Source: CAYRGS01 sp964423875 (GTDB lineage: Bacteria; UBA8248; JACPRG01; G963555815). Taken from it: a stretch of DNA of 64,000 bases. The notes beneath the pieces were generated by a model. It saw only the letters and a program-made list of their open reading frames with translations. It did no database searches and had not been told where the DNA came from. A program made the translations under genes and the position numbers. Where the stretch lies: NCBI GenBank assembly GCA_964423875.1, contig CAYRGS010000001.1, forward strand, positions 49,715 to 113,714, written 5' to 3'. Shown here piece by piece: positions 35,868 through 44,143 of this stretch. Numbering within the stretch: the stretch's first letter is position 1; each line of letters begins with the position of its first letter.

Positions 35868-36683
35868 CTACGGTTTCTCGATCGGCAGCTCCTCGCGCTC
35901 GCCCCACTCGGCCCAGGACGATATGTAGTTCCGGACCTTTTCGTACCCCAACAGCCTGAGGGCGAGGTAGGCGTGAGCCGAGCGGTACCCGCCTTGGCAG
36001 TAGGCCGATACGTCCTTGTCCGGCGTCACGCCGGCCGGTGCGTAGAGGGCGGCGAGGTCGTCGGCGTTCTTGTACGCGCCGTCCTCGACGTTGTTCTTCC
36101 ACTCGATGTGGACGGCGCCGGGGATCGCGCCGCCCCTCTTGGCGCGGACCTCGGTTCCGTGATACTCGCCGTCGGTGCGGGTGTCCACGACCACGCATCC
36201 GTCGTTGTCGAGTCCCTTCAGGATCGTCTCCGCCGTAGCGAGGCGGTCCGCGATCGGTCGGGCCTTGAAGCTCACCCCCTCGGGTTTCACCGGGTCCCGG
36301 CTCACGGGGTGCGCGGCCATCTCCCAGGCGTCGTATCCGCCGTCCAGGACGTGGACGTCTTCGTGTCCGAAATACTCCAGGAACCAGAAGGCCCGCGCCG
36401 CCCTCGTGCCCGTTCGCTCGTCGTAGACGATGACGGTCTTGCCGTGATCGACGCCCCGGTTGCCGAACAGGCCCTCCATCATCCAGAAGAACGAGTCTAG
36501 GGACTCCGGCCCGGTGTGCCGAACGGACAGGCCGAAGAGGTCCAGGTGGACCGCGCCCGGGATGTGCCCGGCCACGTAATCCTGCGTCGTCCGGATGTCC
36601 AGGATCAGGGGGGGGGGGCCGTCCAGGGTCCGCCGCAGCCGGTCTGGGGTCCAGAGGAGATCCGGGCTTTTGTAGCCGCGCAT
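35868..36683 (-). CDS. Two-domain rhodanese (thiosulfate/mercaptopyruvate sulfurtransferase)
   Basis: The 271-residue protein has two rhodanese domains. The C-terminal one carries the catalytic loop CQGGYRS with Cys229. The N-terminal domain has DERTGTR in place of an active loop and is structural, as usual. It moves sulfane sulfur between thiosulfate or persulfide donors and thiol acceptors in the cytoplasm. It may feed the sulfur-handling operon at 44-51 kb, though it is not linked to it as an operon. DUF1989 lies 85 bases upstream on the same strand. Confidence 0.93.
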   Translation of the reverse strand: MRGYKSPDLLWTPDRLRRTLDGPPPLILDIRTTQDYVAGHIPGAVHLDLFGLSVRHTGPESLDSFFWMMEGLFGNRGVDHGKTVIVYDERTGTRAARAFWFLEYFGHEDVHVLDGGYDAWEMAAHPVSRDPVKPEGVSFKARPIADRLATAETILKGLDNDGCVVVDTRTDGEYHGTEVRAKRGGAIPGAVHIEWKNNVEDGAYKNADDLAALYAPAGVTPDKDVSAYCQGGYRSAHAYLALRLLGYEKVRNYISSWAEWGEREELPIEKP

Positions 36684-36768
36684 TTCTGGGTCTCCGGAGA
36701 GCCGGGGAAGCCGCTCAAGGGCGTCCGCCGGCCGTCATCAAGGTTCCGCCGGCCGTCGTCATGGTCCG

Positions 36769-37395
36769 TCAGGGTTTATAGTGGATGACCCGCATGGGTT
36801 TCAGCGTGCCCGAGTTGCAGGGGTTCCGCTCCTGCGGACAGTTGGACATGGCCGCTAGGACATCCATGTCCGCCTGGAAATCGACATAATCGCCCGCCTC
36901 GGATTTGGGTGTTTCAATGGTGAACGTCCCGTCGGGCTGGATGGGGCAGTTCATGAAGACGTTCATGTTGTACGGAACGTCCTTCCAGTTCAGGCCCCAG
37001 GGTTTGACGGCGGCGGCGAAGTTGTCCCGGCAGTTGGGTGTGTCGGGCACCCCGTAGCGGTACTCGTTGGTGAACCGGGAGCAGGCCCCGGCGATCATGT
37101 CGTGGACCCCGCACGTGTCGGCGATGATGGTCATGAGCTTTCCGGCCTCGTCGGAAAACAGTGTGTAGCCGACCTTGGGGAACACCGAGCGGTTCAGGTT
37201 CACCGTGTTCTCGGGCGAGAGTCTCTCCTCCAGCCGGTTGAGGTTGAAGGCGAGGAAGTCGGCCACCTGCTGGCCTTGGATGTCGATGATCCGAAGGACC
37301 TCTCCCTGACGGACCTCCCGTGCGTAATGGCCCCGGGGCTCGACGATTCGGTCCTCGAGGACTTCTCCTTGAACTTCTCCGGCATCCGGCGTCAT
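36769..37395 (-). CDS. DUF1989 (urea carboxylase-associated) family protein, copy 1
   Basis: The 208-residue protein belongs to the family found next to urea carboxylase and guanidine/urea metabolism genes. Signature pieces are GEVLRIIDIQGQQVADFLAFN, IIADTCGVHDMIAGACS and NVFMNCPIQPDGTF, with several conserved Cys/His residues suggesting metal binding. No enzymatic function is firmly established. A second copy is at 38587-39312, with an amidohydrolase-type gene between them on the other strand. This context suggests handling of urea-like nitrogen. Confidence 0.88.
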   Translation of the reverse strand: MTPDAGEVQGEVLEDRIVEPRGHYAREVRQGEVLRIIDIQGQQVADFLAFNLNRLEERLSPENTVNLNRSVFPKVGYTLFSDEAGKLMTIIADTCGVHDMIAGACSRFTNEYRYGVPDTPNCRDNFAAAVKPWGLNWKDVPYNMNVFMNCPIQPDGTFTIETPKSEAGDYVDFQADMDVLAAMSNCPQERNPCNSGTLKPMRVIHYKP

Positions 37396-37792
37396 GGCAA
37401 TCAGTCTCCCGTTCGATGGGTCAGTCCATTCTTCATTAAAGGATGAAAGTCATTGTAAAGCGGTGAACGTGGCGGGATCAATCCCCCCCCTCCCCCCCCC
37501 CCCCCCCCGGGGGGGGGGGGGCGGGCAAGATGCCCACCCCGCCCGTTTTGAAAACACCGGGGTTACACCTCTCGGTAGGCCGGGTGTTTGGGTCGGTTGA
37601 TCCCTTGCCCGGCCGGAGCGGGACCATTCGGGTCACGATATGTAAATCCATTTACGAGACACTACACTGGATCGGCTTGAATGGCTTGAATTGGGGCGTT
37701 CATTTCCCCTAGACTGTTTTCAACAATCCGCTGAAATCTGCCGTGTTTCAAGGGCGCTTTGGCGTTAACCGAATGGGGAAGGAGGGCTGGTG
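37396..37792. other. Divergent intergenic region with long C/G tracts
   Basis: The 397 bases separate DUF1989 copy 1 (minus) from the isochorismatase gene (plus) and should hold both promoters. They contain the extreme C8-T-C17-G13 tract at 37483-37521. A following gcgggcaagatgcccacc piece is a partial copy of the hairpin repeat at 35785. No gene is supported. Confidence 0.5.
37483..37521. repeat. Homopolymer tract C8-T-C17-G13
   Basis: Eight C, one T, seventeen C and thirteen G follow without interruption, so the last thirty bases are a perfect G/C palindrome. It lies between divergent genes. It may be a real, slippage-prone element able to form a hairpin or G-quadruplex, or an assembly artefact; length is unlikely to be exact. 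Confidence 0.7.
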
Positions 37793-38446
37793 ATGAAGGA
37801 CGTAACCGACTTGGGCGAGTGGGTGGACCCTTCCACCTCGGCGCTCATTGTGATCGACGTTCAGAACGATTTCTGCCATTCCGATGGGGCCTTCGGGAAG
37901 CTGGGCACGGACATGGGCCCGATCCAGGAGATCCTCCCGCGTCTTGAAAACCTGATGGAGGAAGCCCGCGGCGCCGGCTGCAAGGTCGTCATCTTCCGGG
38001 TCGCCCGCTCGCCGGAGGCCGACTGGCCGGCCAAACAGCGCTTGGAGGAGTTCAACTTCGGTCCCGACGCCATTCCCATCGTGGAGGAGGGAACCTGGGG
38101 GGCGGAGCTCTGCAAGGGGTTCGAGCCGAAGGACGGCGACGTTCTCCTGACGAAGAACCGCTACGGCGGATTCACCGGGACCAACCTGGACCTGATCCTG
38201 CGAAACCTGGGCGTGAAGACGATCATCATGACGGGAGTGGCCACGAACGTGTGTGTCGAGAGCACGGCCCGGGAGGGCTTCATGCTGGATTACAACATCG
38301 TCCTCGTCGAGGACGCCTGCGCGACGACGAGCAAGGAGTTTCATGAAGGGACCGTCGCCAACACGCGCAGATTCTTCGGCCGGGTCGGCAAGGCCGATGA
38401 GGTCATCGCCGCCTGGGCCGAGCGGGACGCGGCGGTGAAGCGGTAA
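37793..38446 (+). CDS. Isochorismatase-family cysteine hydrolase (amidase type)
   Basis: The 217-residue protein has the catalytic Asp in VIDVQNDF, Lys in LLTKNRYGGF and nucleophile Cys in MTGVATNVCVEST. Family members include nicotinamidase, N-carbamoylsarcosine amidase, maleamate amidohydrolase (NicF) and RutB; the present enzyme resembles the RutB/biuret-type group in length. ATG 37793 has GGAGGG seven bases upstream. A Rho-independent terminator follows at 38531. It is flanked by the two DUF1989 genes. A decayed relative is at 23394-24009. Confidence 0.9.
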   Translation: MKDVTDLGEWVDPSTSALIVIDVQNDFCHSDGAFGKLGTDMGPIQEILPRLENLMEEARGAGCKVVIFRVARSPEADWPAKQRLEEFNFGPDAIPIVEEGTWGAELCKGFEPKDGDVLLTKNRYGGFTGTNLDLILRNLGVKTIIMTGVATNVCVESTAREGFMLDYNIVLVEDACATTSKEFHEGTVANTRRFFGRVGKADEVIAAWAERDAAVKR

Positions 38447-38530
38447 GGAGGCGGATCTCGCGCCGGAGGCTTTTACGGGTATCTTCTTCCGGCCCCCCCC
38501 TCCCCCCGGGAATCTCTCATCGGCGAAGCG

Positions 38531-38559
38531 GGCGGCCCTGATGGGGCCGCCTTTTCATT
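38531..38559 (+). terminator. Rho-independent terminator of the isochorismatase gene
   Basis: An 8-bp GC stem (ggcggccc / gggccgcc) with a five-base loop is followed by tttt-c-attt. It sits 84 bases after the stop codon and before the DUF1989 copy 2 start, indicating that the latter has its own promoter. Confidence 0.8.
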
Positions 38560-38586
38560 TCAGGCCGAGATCATGGGGAAGCGTGG

Positions 38587-39312
38587 ATGAACCCAAAAAA
38601 GTTCGACCAACATCCGAAGTTCCACGTCAAAGACGAAGCATTCTATCAGCGGGTTGCCGAAGGCTGCGAGGACGGCGAGCTGGTTCAGGAGTTTGTCATT
38701 CCGAAAGAAACCGGCCGGGCCTTCGTCGTCGAGAAGGGTCAGGTTCTGCGCGTGATCGAGGTTGAAGGACCGCAGGTCGCAGATTTCAACGCTTTCGGCA
38801 AGGACGACCCCCGGGAGGTGTTCTGGTCGGGAAGGACCCGGATATTCGAGGGGGCGCACCTGACGGTCGGAAGTCAGCTTTGGAGCACGCCGTCCGGGAT
38901 GCGTCCCATGTTCACAATCATCGCCGATACGGTCGAGCACAACCCCCTCCCGCACGGCGCGGCCTCGCACGATTTGCTTTTTTCGAGATGCAACGAGGTG
39001 TACTTCGAGCTGTTGACCGGCGAGAAGGACCGCCCAAATTGTCAGAACAACCTGGCCCGCGCCATCGCGGAATTCGGCCTGAGCCCCGACCATGTGCACG
39101 ACGCGTTCAACATCTTCATGACGACGGGGATCGACGACCAGGACCGCCTCTTCTTCCTGGATGCCGACGCGCAGAAGGGGGATTCCATCGATCTGTACGC
39201 CGAGATGGACTGCATCGTCGCGATCTCCGCCTGCCCGGGGGGGTGCAGCGGACCGCAGAACAAGCCGCTCGGCGTGGAGATCCTCAAACCGCAGGTTGCT
39301 GAAAAAACGTAG
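38587..39312 (+). CDS. DUF1989 (urea carboxylase-associated) family protein, copy 2
   Basis: The 241-residue paralogue of the gene at 36769 shares VLRVIEVEGPQVADFNAF, FTIIADTVEHN and a Cys-rich end (ISACPGGCSGPQNKP). An N-terminal extension of about 35 residues (QHPKFHVKDEAFYQRV) is extra. Function is unknown; the conserved Cys/His pattern suggests a metal site. The ATG at 38587 follows GGGGAAGCG. Confidence 0.87.
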   Translation: MNPKKFDQHPKFHVKDEAFYQRVAEGCEDGELVQEFVIPKETGRAFVVEKGQVLRVIEVEGPQVADFNAFGKDDPREVFWSGRTRIFEGAHLTVGSQLWSTPSGMRPMFTIIADTVEHNPLPHGAASHDLLFSRCNEVYFELLTGEKDRPNCQNNLARAIAEFGLSPDHVHDAFNIFMTTGIDDQDRLFFLDADAQKGDSIDLYAEMDCIVAISACPGGCSGPQNKPLGVEILKPQVAEKT

Positions 39313-39465
39313 CGCGGGTCGGTTGACCCTCAGCCCCCGCCCAAGCGCCGCGCCGACTCGAAAACCATCAGCCCACCTTGGTCGATTGAGCAAACGTGTG
39401 CGGTGCGCGGCTTCTCTGCCCGTGCAGGGGCGGTTACCAACCCCAAGCCGCCAGTGGCACACCGG

Positions 39466-40689
39466 TTATTGGATGAGAAGCTCCTCGCAGTACGGCGCGC
39501 GGCTCATGTACTCGGGGCCGTCCTCCCGAACCCAGATCATGTCCTCCACCCTGACTCCGCCCCCGCCCCGGACGTTCGGGACCCAGATGAGCGGCTCGAT
39601 GGCGAACACCATGTCGGGCCGGAACTCGATCTCCATCGCCCCCGTGGCCGCCTCGCCCACGTAGGGCGGCTCGTTGGGGCTGACACCGCAGCCGTGGCCG
39701 ATGTAGAGGTTGATGAAGTTGTTCTCCAGGCCGTGCTCGGCGGCCTTGTCGAGGAACGCCCGGGTGGCCTGCACGTTCGTGTTCCCGGGCCGCATTTGCT
39801 CGACCCCGGCGTGCAGGCACTCGTAGACGGCGGTGTAGATCTCCTGTTGGCGGCGGGAGGGCTTTCCGCAAATCACCGTTCGCCCCACGTCTCCGAAGTA
39901 GCCCCCCCACATGGCGCCGATGTCGATGAAGACGATGTCGCCGTGGCGGATGATCTTGTCCGTGGCGAAACGGGTCGGCGGCGACATCCTCTCTCCCGAC
40001 GCCACGAACGGGCTGGCCAGGTGGGCGAATTCTCCCCCGAGCCGGAAGAGCGTCCGCATGGCCTCGGCCGCCACCTCACACTCGCGCACGCCCGCGCGGA
40101 CGTGGTCGATGGCCGTTTGCGTGACGGCGTCGGCGATGGCCGTGGCTTCTTGGAGGGCCTGGACCTCGTCCGGGAGCTTTCGGACCCGCGACAGGTACAT
40201 GAAGTGCTCGCCGTCGACCCACTCGACGCCCGTGAGGGCATTCTCGAAGGCCTGGCGCATGGTGAACGTGGCCGCGTCGATTCCGACCTTGCCCCGGTCC
40301 GCGCCGAACGCTTCGAGGTGGGGGAGAATCTGGTTCCGCGTCACGTTTTCGACCAGACCCGGCTCGGTCATGTGGGGGATGGCCTCGATGTGCGGGACCC
40401 AAGGCATCGCCTCCCGGACCCGGTCAATCTCTCCGCCCGAGGTCAACAGCACCGGACCGGCCTCCTGCCCGAGGAGCACCCCGTAGTGGGTCACCGAGCG
40501 GTACTGGAGCATGATGGCCCGCTGACTCGTCAGGTAGCGGACGTTCTCATCCTGCCAGAGAAGGAGGGCGTCGATGCCCTCGGCTTTCATGTGCCGCTGG
40601 GTCTTCTCGACCCGTTCAAGCCGCAGGCGCTCCCAATCGATGCGGGCCTCGTAGTCCACGTTGAAGGTTCCGCGGGCGAATGAATCCAT
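39466..40689 (-). CDS. M24 family metallopeptidase (Xaa-Pro/creatinase type), copy 2
   Basis: The 407-residue protein has metal ligands in VFIDIGAMWGGYFGDVGR (two Asp), YIGHGCGVSPNEPP (His), FAIEPLIW (Glu) and VRVEDMIWV (Glu). The N-terminal creatinase-like domain shows ALLLWQDENVRYLTSQRA. It is distantly related to copy 1 at 26096. A dipeptidase or C-N hydrolase role is possible. It follows the LLM oxidoreductase gene by 82 bases on the same strand. Confidence 0.9.
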   Translation of the reverse strand: MDSFARGTFNVDYEARIDWERLRLERVEKTQRHMKAEGIDALLLWQDENVRYLTSQRAIMLQYRSVTHYGVLLGQEAGPVLLTSGGEIDRVREAMPWVPHIEAIPHMTEPGLVENVTRNQILPHLEAFGADRGKVGIDAATFTMRQAFENALTGVEWVDGEHFMYLSRVRKLPDEVQALQEATAIADAVTQTAIDHVRAGVRECEVAAEAMRTLFRLGGEFAHLASPFVASGERMSPPTRFATDKIIRHGDIVFIDIGAMWGGYFGDVGRTVICGKPSRRQQEIYTAVYECLHAGVEQMRPGNTNVQATRAFLDKAAEHGLENNFINLYIGHGCGVSPNEPPYVGEAATGAMEIEFRPDMVFAIEPLIWVPNVRGGGGVRVEDMIWVREDGPEYMSRAPYCEELLIQ

Positions 40690-40771
40690 GGTTTTCTCCG
40701 AAGTGGATATCCGTTCCGGACGGGGACGGAGTGGACGGTCTTTCGGGATTCGGACCGGCCGGACCCGCCGC

Positions 40772-41752
40772 TCAGGTGTCCCTGAATCTCGGGATTACTT
40801 CCGCGGCGAACCGGCGGAGGGAGGGGCGATCCCAGACCGGCACGCACCCGAAAAAGATGTGGGTGACGCCCGCGTCGTGATACTCCCGGATCCGGTCCGT
40901 GACCGCGTCGGGGTCCCCGACAAGCATCGCTTGGCGGGCCTCCTCTTCCGACCGACCCATTTTCGCGGCGGTTTCCTTCACGGCCCGCTCCACCGATCGG
41001 GAATCCTCGCTGAGATAGGTGGCCAGCAGAACCGAGCTCTCGATGTCGTCCGGGTTCCGGCCTTCGGCCTCGCAATGCTCGCGCAGGATAGAGAGCTTAC
41101 GGCGGAGGACCTCGGGCGTCCCGAAGGTGTTCCACAGATTCGCGTGACGGGCGACGCTGCGCAGGGTCCGCTTCTCGCCCCCCCCGCCGACCATGATGGG
41201 CGGGTGAGGCTTCTGGACCGGGGCGGGATTGCAAGGCGCCTCGCGGAGCTGGTAGTGCTTTCCCTCGAAATCGACCTTGCCCTCGGTCCCCCGTGTCCAG
41301 AGCAGGCGGGTGAGCTGAAGGGCCTCCTCCAGCCGCTCCAGTCGCTCGCGGATGCCGGGAAACGGGATGCCCAACGCCCGGTGTTCCAGATCGAACCAGG
41401 CGCCCCCCAGGCCGAAATCCAGCCGCCCCCCGCTGATGATGTCGATCGTCGTCGCCATCTTGGCCAGAACGGACGGATGACGGTACGTGACGCCGCTGAC
41501 CAAGACGCCGAGGCGGACCCGTTGGGTCAGCGCCGCCAGCGCGGCGAGGACCGTCCAACCGTCCATGCAGGGCCCCTCAGGGCTTCCGATGATGGGAAAA
41601 AAATGATCGAAGACCCAGACCGAGTCGTAGCCCAGGTCTTCCGCCTCCAGGGCGATGTCCACCAGCTCGGGGTAGGGGATGTCCTGCTGCGGGATTTGAA
41701 CGCTGAATCGGGGAGCCCGGACGGCGAGGTCCTTGGGGCCTGGCGCATTCAT
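40772..41752 (-). CDS. LLM class F420-dependent oxidoreductase
   Basis: The 326-residue protein belongs to the luciferase-like TIM-barrel family. Characteristic segments are AEDLGYDSVWVFDHFFP, LAALTQRVRLGVLVSG, YRHPSVLAKMATTIDIISGGR and PHPPIMVGGGGEKRTLR. Its subgroup generally uses F420 rather than FMN, which fits the Ddn-like gene at 18380. Substrate is unknown. It belongs to a minus-strand run with a glutamine amidotransferase and an M24 enzyme. Confidence 0.9.
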   Translation of the reverse strand: MNAPGPKDLAVRAPRFSVQIPQQDIPYPELVDIALEAEDLGYDSVWVFDHFFPIIGSPEGPCMDGWTVLAALAALTQRVRLGVLVSGVTYRHPSVLAKMATTIDIISGGRLDFGLGGAWFDLEHRALGIPFPGIRERLERLEEALQLTRLLWTRGTEGKVDFEGKHYQLREAPCNPAPVQKPHPPIMVGGGGEKRTLRSVARHANLWNTFGTPEVLRRKLSILREHCEAEGRNPDDIESSVLLATYLSEDSRSVERAVKETAAKMGRSEEEARQAMLVGDPDAVTDRIREYHDAGVTHIFFGCVPVWDRPSLRRFAAEVIPRFRDT

Positions 41753-41825
41753 AAACGGGGCTCCTGGACGGAGGGAGGGATGGGTTCCGCGGGGGCGCGG
41801 ACGTGCGCCCGCGACAGGCGGCGAA

Positions 41826-42536
41826 TCAGATCAGATGGATGTGCCTGAAGTAATTGACAAAAATTTGTCGCGCCTTTTCATGCAGGGGGCCGATCCGCTC
41901 CCGGCAGCCTTCGTAAACGGGCGGATCATCGATGGCGTAATCCACCGTCTCCACGTCTTCCGGGTATTCCGCGCACCACGCGCGGACCATCGGTTGGGTG
42001 ACTTCCACGTGGAACTGGAAGGCGTAGACGTTATCCCCCAGGCAGTAGGCCTGGTTCGGATACATCGCCGAGCCTGCGAGGCGGACGGCCCCCTCCGGCA
42101 GGTCGAACGTGTCTCCGTGCCAGTGAAAGACGGGGAACTCCTCCTCCATCCCTGCGAAGACCGGGTCGGCCTGGGCCTCGGGGGTCAGGTGAATCGGGCG
42201 CCAGCCGATTTCTTTGGCGTGACCCGCCCTCACCTCGACATCGGCCGCTTTCGCGATGAGCTGGGACCCCAGGCAAATGCCGAGGATGGGGGTCCGTTCC
42301 TTCAGGCAGTTCCGGATCAGGACGTCCTCATCCAGGAGCCAGGGGTGGGCGGTGTGCTCGTAGACGTTCATGGGGCCGCCCATGAGGATGAGGAGGTCGA
42401 TTCCGAAATGGGTCTGCGGGACCGGTTCGCCGAGGTAGGGCCGGACGTACCTGTAGCCGACCCGGTATTCCTCCAGGATCTCTTCGAGCAGACCCATGGG
42501 CTCGCATCCCACGTGCTGGATGGCCAGGACGGTCAT
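41826..42536 (-). CDS. Class I glutamine amidotransferase-like protein
   Basis: The 236-residue protein has the triad visible as Cys88 (LGICLGSQ), His176 and Glu178 (FQFHVEV). It resembles stand-alone GMP synthase-type glutaminase domains (YafJ/GuaA-like), used to hydrolyse gamma-glutamyl compounds or to supply ammonia. The start is placed at ATG 42536 (MTVLAIQHVGCEP); the 63 codons upstream in frame are compositionally unlike a protein start. Confidence 0.88.
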   Translation of the reverse strand: MTVLAIQHVGCEPMGLLEEILEEYRVGYRYVRPYLGEPVPQTHFGIDLLILMGGPMNVYEHTAHPWLLDEDVLIRNCLKERTPILGICLGSQLIAKAADVEVRAGHAKEIGWRPIHLTPEAQADPVFAGMEEEFPVFHWHGDTFDLPEGAVRLAGSAMYPNQAYCLGDNVYAFQFHVEVTQPMVRAWCAEYPEDVETVDYAIDDPPVYEGCRERIGPLHEKARQIFVNYFRHIHLI

Positions 42537-42888
42537 AAGTCCAACCTCCGCGCCGTTGCCTACCCCCTCCTGTGTGAGGCGACCCGTCAAGGATAAGGTT
42601 GTCGGCGGGGCATGGTGCTTTGCTTCAGGGTCGGCCCGGATGTTAACAGAAAGGGATTTTCCCTTCAACCGGCGGGATGATTGGCCGGGGTCTCCCAGGC
42701 CGGGTCGGCCGGGCGAATGGAGCAATCGGGTGGAATATTACGCGCCCTCGATTATTTACAATCTTAGGGGGTAAAAGGAAAAATAGAGTGATTTGCGTAA
42801 TCGCCGCAGGGTTTCTCGCTGAGGCCGGCCGTTTGTGTGGCGAGTGTCCGGAGGAGATGCAAATCCCGAGGCCGACAAGGAGGATTGG

Positions 42889-43552
42889 ATGATCCAGACC
42901 AGAGGTGAATTCGGCAGAAACCCGCCGAGCAAGTTCTACTCGTTCCTGTTCCTGAACTGGTGGAAGCTCGTCAAGATTAAATTCAACGAGAAGGTGAGCG
43001 CCGTGTACGCGAAATTTCCGGACGCGGCGGCCCTCGGCTCGAAGATCCCGACGGTCCAGCTCGAGACCACGGACGGCCGCCGCGTCAATACGGTGGACCT
43101 GATCGGAAAGAAGCTCCAGCTCTTCGAGTTTGGCGCTATCACGTGACCGCCGTACCGGCGGCCGGTGCCGCACATGGAAAAGCTGGCCGAAAGGTACGGG
43201 GACGATTTGGAGATTTTCAACATCTATGTCCGCGAGCCGCACGCGAATGAAGGGATCTTCGGCAAGTACGAAGCTACACGCTTCGTATGAGCAGAAAATG
43301 GGCTACGCCAAGGAGCTGGTCGAGCAAAAGGGTATCAAGAAGGTAACGGTTCTGGTGGACGGTATGGACCAGAAGGTTCACGAGGCCTTCGGTTGGCTGC
43401 CCAACATGGCGTACATCGCCGACCGGGAGGGGAACATCGTCTACAAGGGCACCTGGACGAAGCCGGAAGTTCTGGAGGGCGTTATCCGGGAAATCCTGGC
43501 TGAAGAGAAGCAGGAGGCCGGAGAAAAGAAGGCGGACGTGGTTCACGCCTGA
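42889..43552 (+). CDS. Deiodinase-like thioredoxin-fold protein, candidate selenoprotein (in-frame TGA; frameshift)
   Basis: From ATG 42889 (AAGGAGG five bases upstream) the frame runs to TGA 43144-43146 in the context FGAIT-TGA-PPYRRP, and homologous sequence continues directly. Iodothyronine deiodinase-like proteins have FGSxT-Sec-PPF at this site, so codon 86 is very probably selenocysteine. The following IYVREPHANE also matches the family. After about 43270 the frame shifts by one base and resumes as KLHASYEQKMGYAKELV to a normal end with LPNMAYIADREGNIVYKGTW. One extra base would explain this. The full product would be about 220 residues. A SECIS-like hairpin follows the TGA. Likely a thiol-dependent reductive or redox enzyme. 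Confidence 0.75.
43144..43171 (+). promoter_or_regulatory. Candidate bacterial SECIS following a UGA codon
   Basis: After TGA 43144-43146, a five-bp stem (gcggc 43158-43162 / gccgc 43167-43171) presents the apical loop cggt 16 bases downstream, with G in the loop as in bacterial SECIS elements. A competing stem (ccgccg-tac-cggcgg) starts immediately after the TGA, so the true fold needs testing. Confidence 0.5.
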
Positions 43553-43820
43553 GGTCGGGCGAGACGGAAGATTCCAGGGCGGCCGGATTTATCCGGCCGA
43601 CTGGGAGGCCCCGCAAAAGCGCGTTCTTAAGGTGTTTCAACAATAGAAAATGCCGGAAAGCTTGACGTTTCACCAATTTCCGGTCCGTGTCGGTGAGTTC
43701 GGCGGTTGTGCGCCGAGCATCCCATCAGATATGGTTGTCCGGACGGCAGTCGCGCCCATCATCTTTTTGGGGCCTATGTGTACACCGGGACCGTGCATGA
43801 GCAAAAAGGAGACTACTTTC
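43553..43820. other. Intergenic space before the CDGSH gene
   Basis: The 268 bases contain an inverted ggccggatttatccggcc near the start (about 43580) and otherwise no gene; it may end the upstream transcript and hold the CDGSH promoter. Confidence 0.4.
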
Positions 43821-44060
43821 ATGGAAAAGCCGAATATCGCTCAAAAAGGATCTTACAAGCACACCGCCGAGAAAGACGGTGAGGTTCATTGGTGCGCTTG
43901 TGGGCATAGCAGCAACCAGCCCTTCTGTGACGGCTCCCACAAGGAAACCCCGTTCCGGCCGATGACCCACTCAGTGAAGGCGGGTGAAACGTATGGATTC
44001 TGCGGCTGCAAGCAGTCGGGGAACAAACCCCTGTGTGACGGAACGCACGCCACGCTGTAA
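43821..44060 (+). CDS. CDGSH iron-sulfur domain protein (two CDGSH motifs)
   Basis: The 79-residue protein has two zinc-finger-like 2Fe-2S CDGSH motifs: CACGHSSNQPFCDGSH and CGCKQSGNKPLCDGTH, each giving three Cys and one His ligands. Such mitoNEET-like proteins bind redox-active, pH-sensitive clusters. The ATG at 43821 is used, with AAGGAG about ten bases upstream; an ATG at 43797 is possible. It ends in a strong terminator. Its position next to the deiodinase-like and sulfur genes suggests a thiol/iron-sulfur redox role. Confidence 0.93.
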   Translation: MEKPNIAQKGSYKHTAEKDGEVHWCACGHSSNQPFCDGSHKETPFRPMTHSVKAGETYGFCGCKQSGNKPLCDGTHATL

Positions 44061-44083
44061 GACGGAGGGATTCCGATGTGACC

Positions 44084-44114
44084 GGCGGCCCCGCTCGGGG
44101 GTCGCCGTTTTTTT
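44084..44114 (+). terminator. Rho-independent terminator of the CDGSH gene
   Basis: A nine-bp GC-rich stem with one G-T pair (ggcggcccc / gggg-gtcgcc side) and a five-base loop is followed by seven T. It sits 24 bases after the CDGSH stop and before the convergent TSUP gene. Confidence 0.85.
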
Positions 44115-44143
44115 GTCCAGTTTTTTTTCCAGACCGCGCGGAC

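Noticed and set aside
43821..44060. Zinc ribbon instead of CDGSH for the small Cys-rich protein
   Set aside because: Both motifs have the exact CDGSH spacing with the terminal His, characteristic of 2Fe-2S CDGSH proteins.
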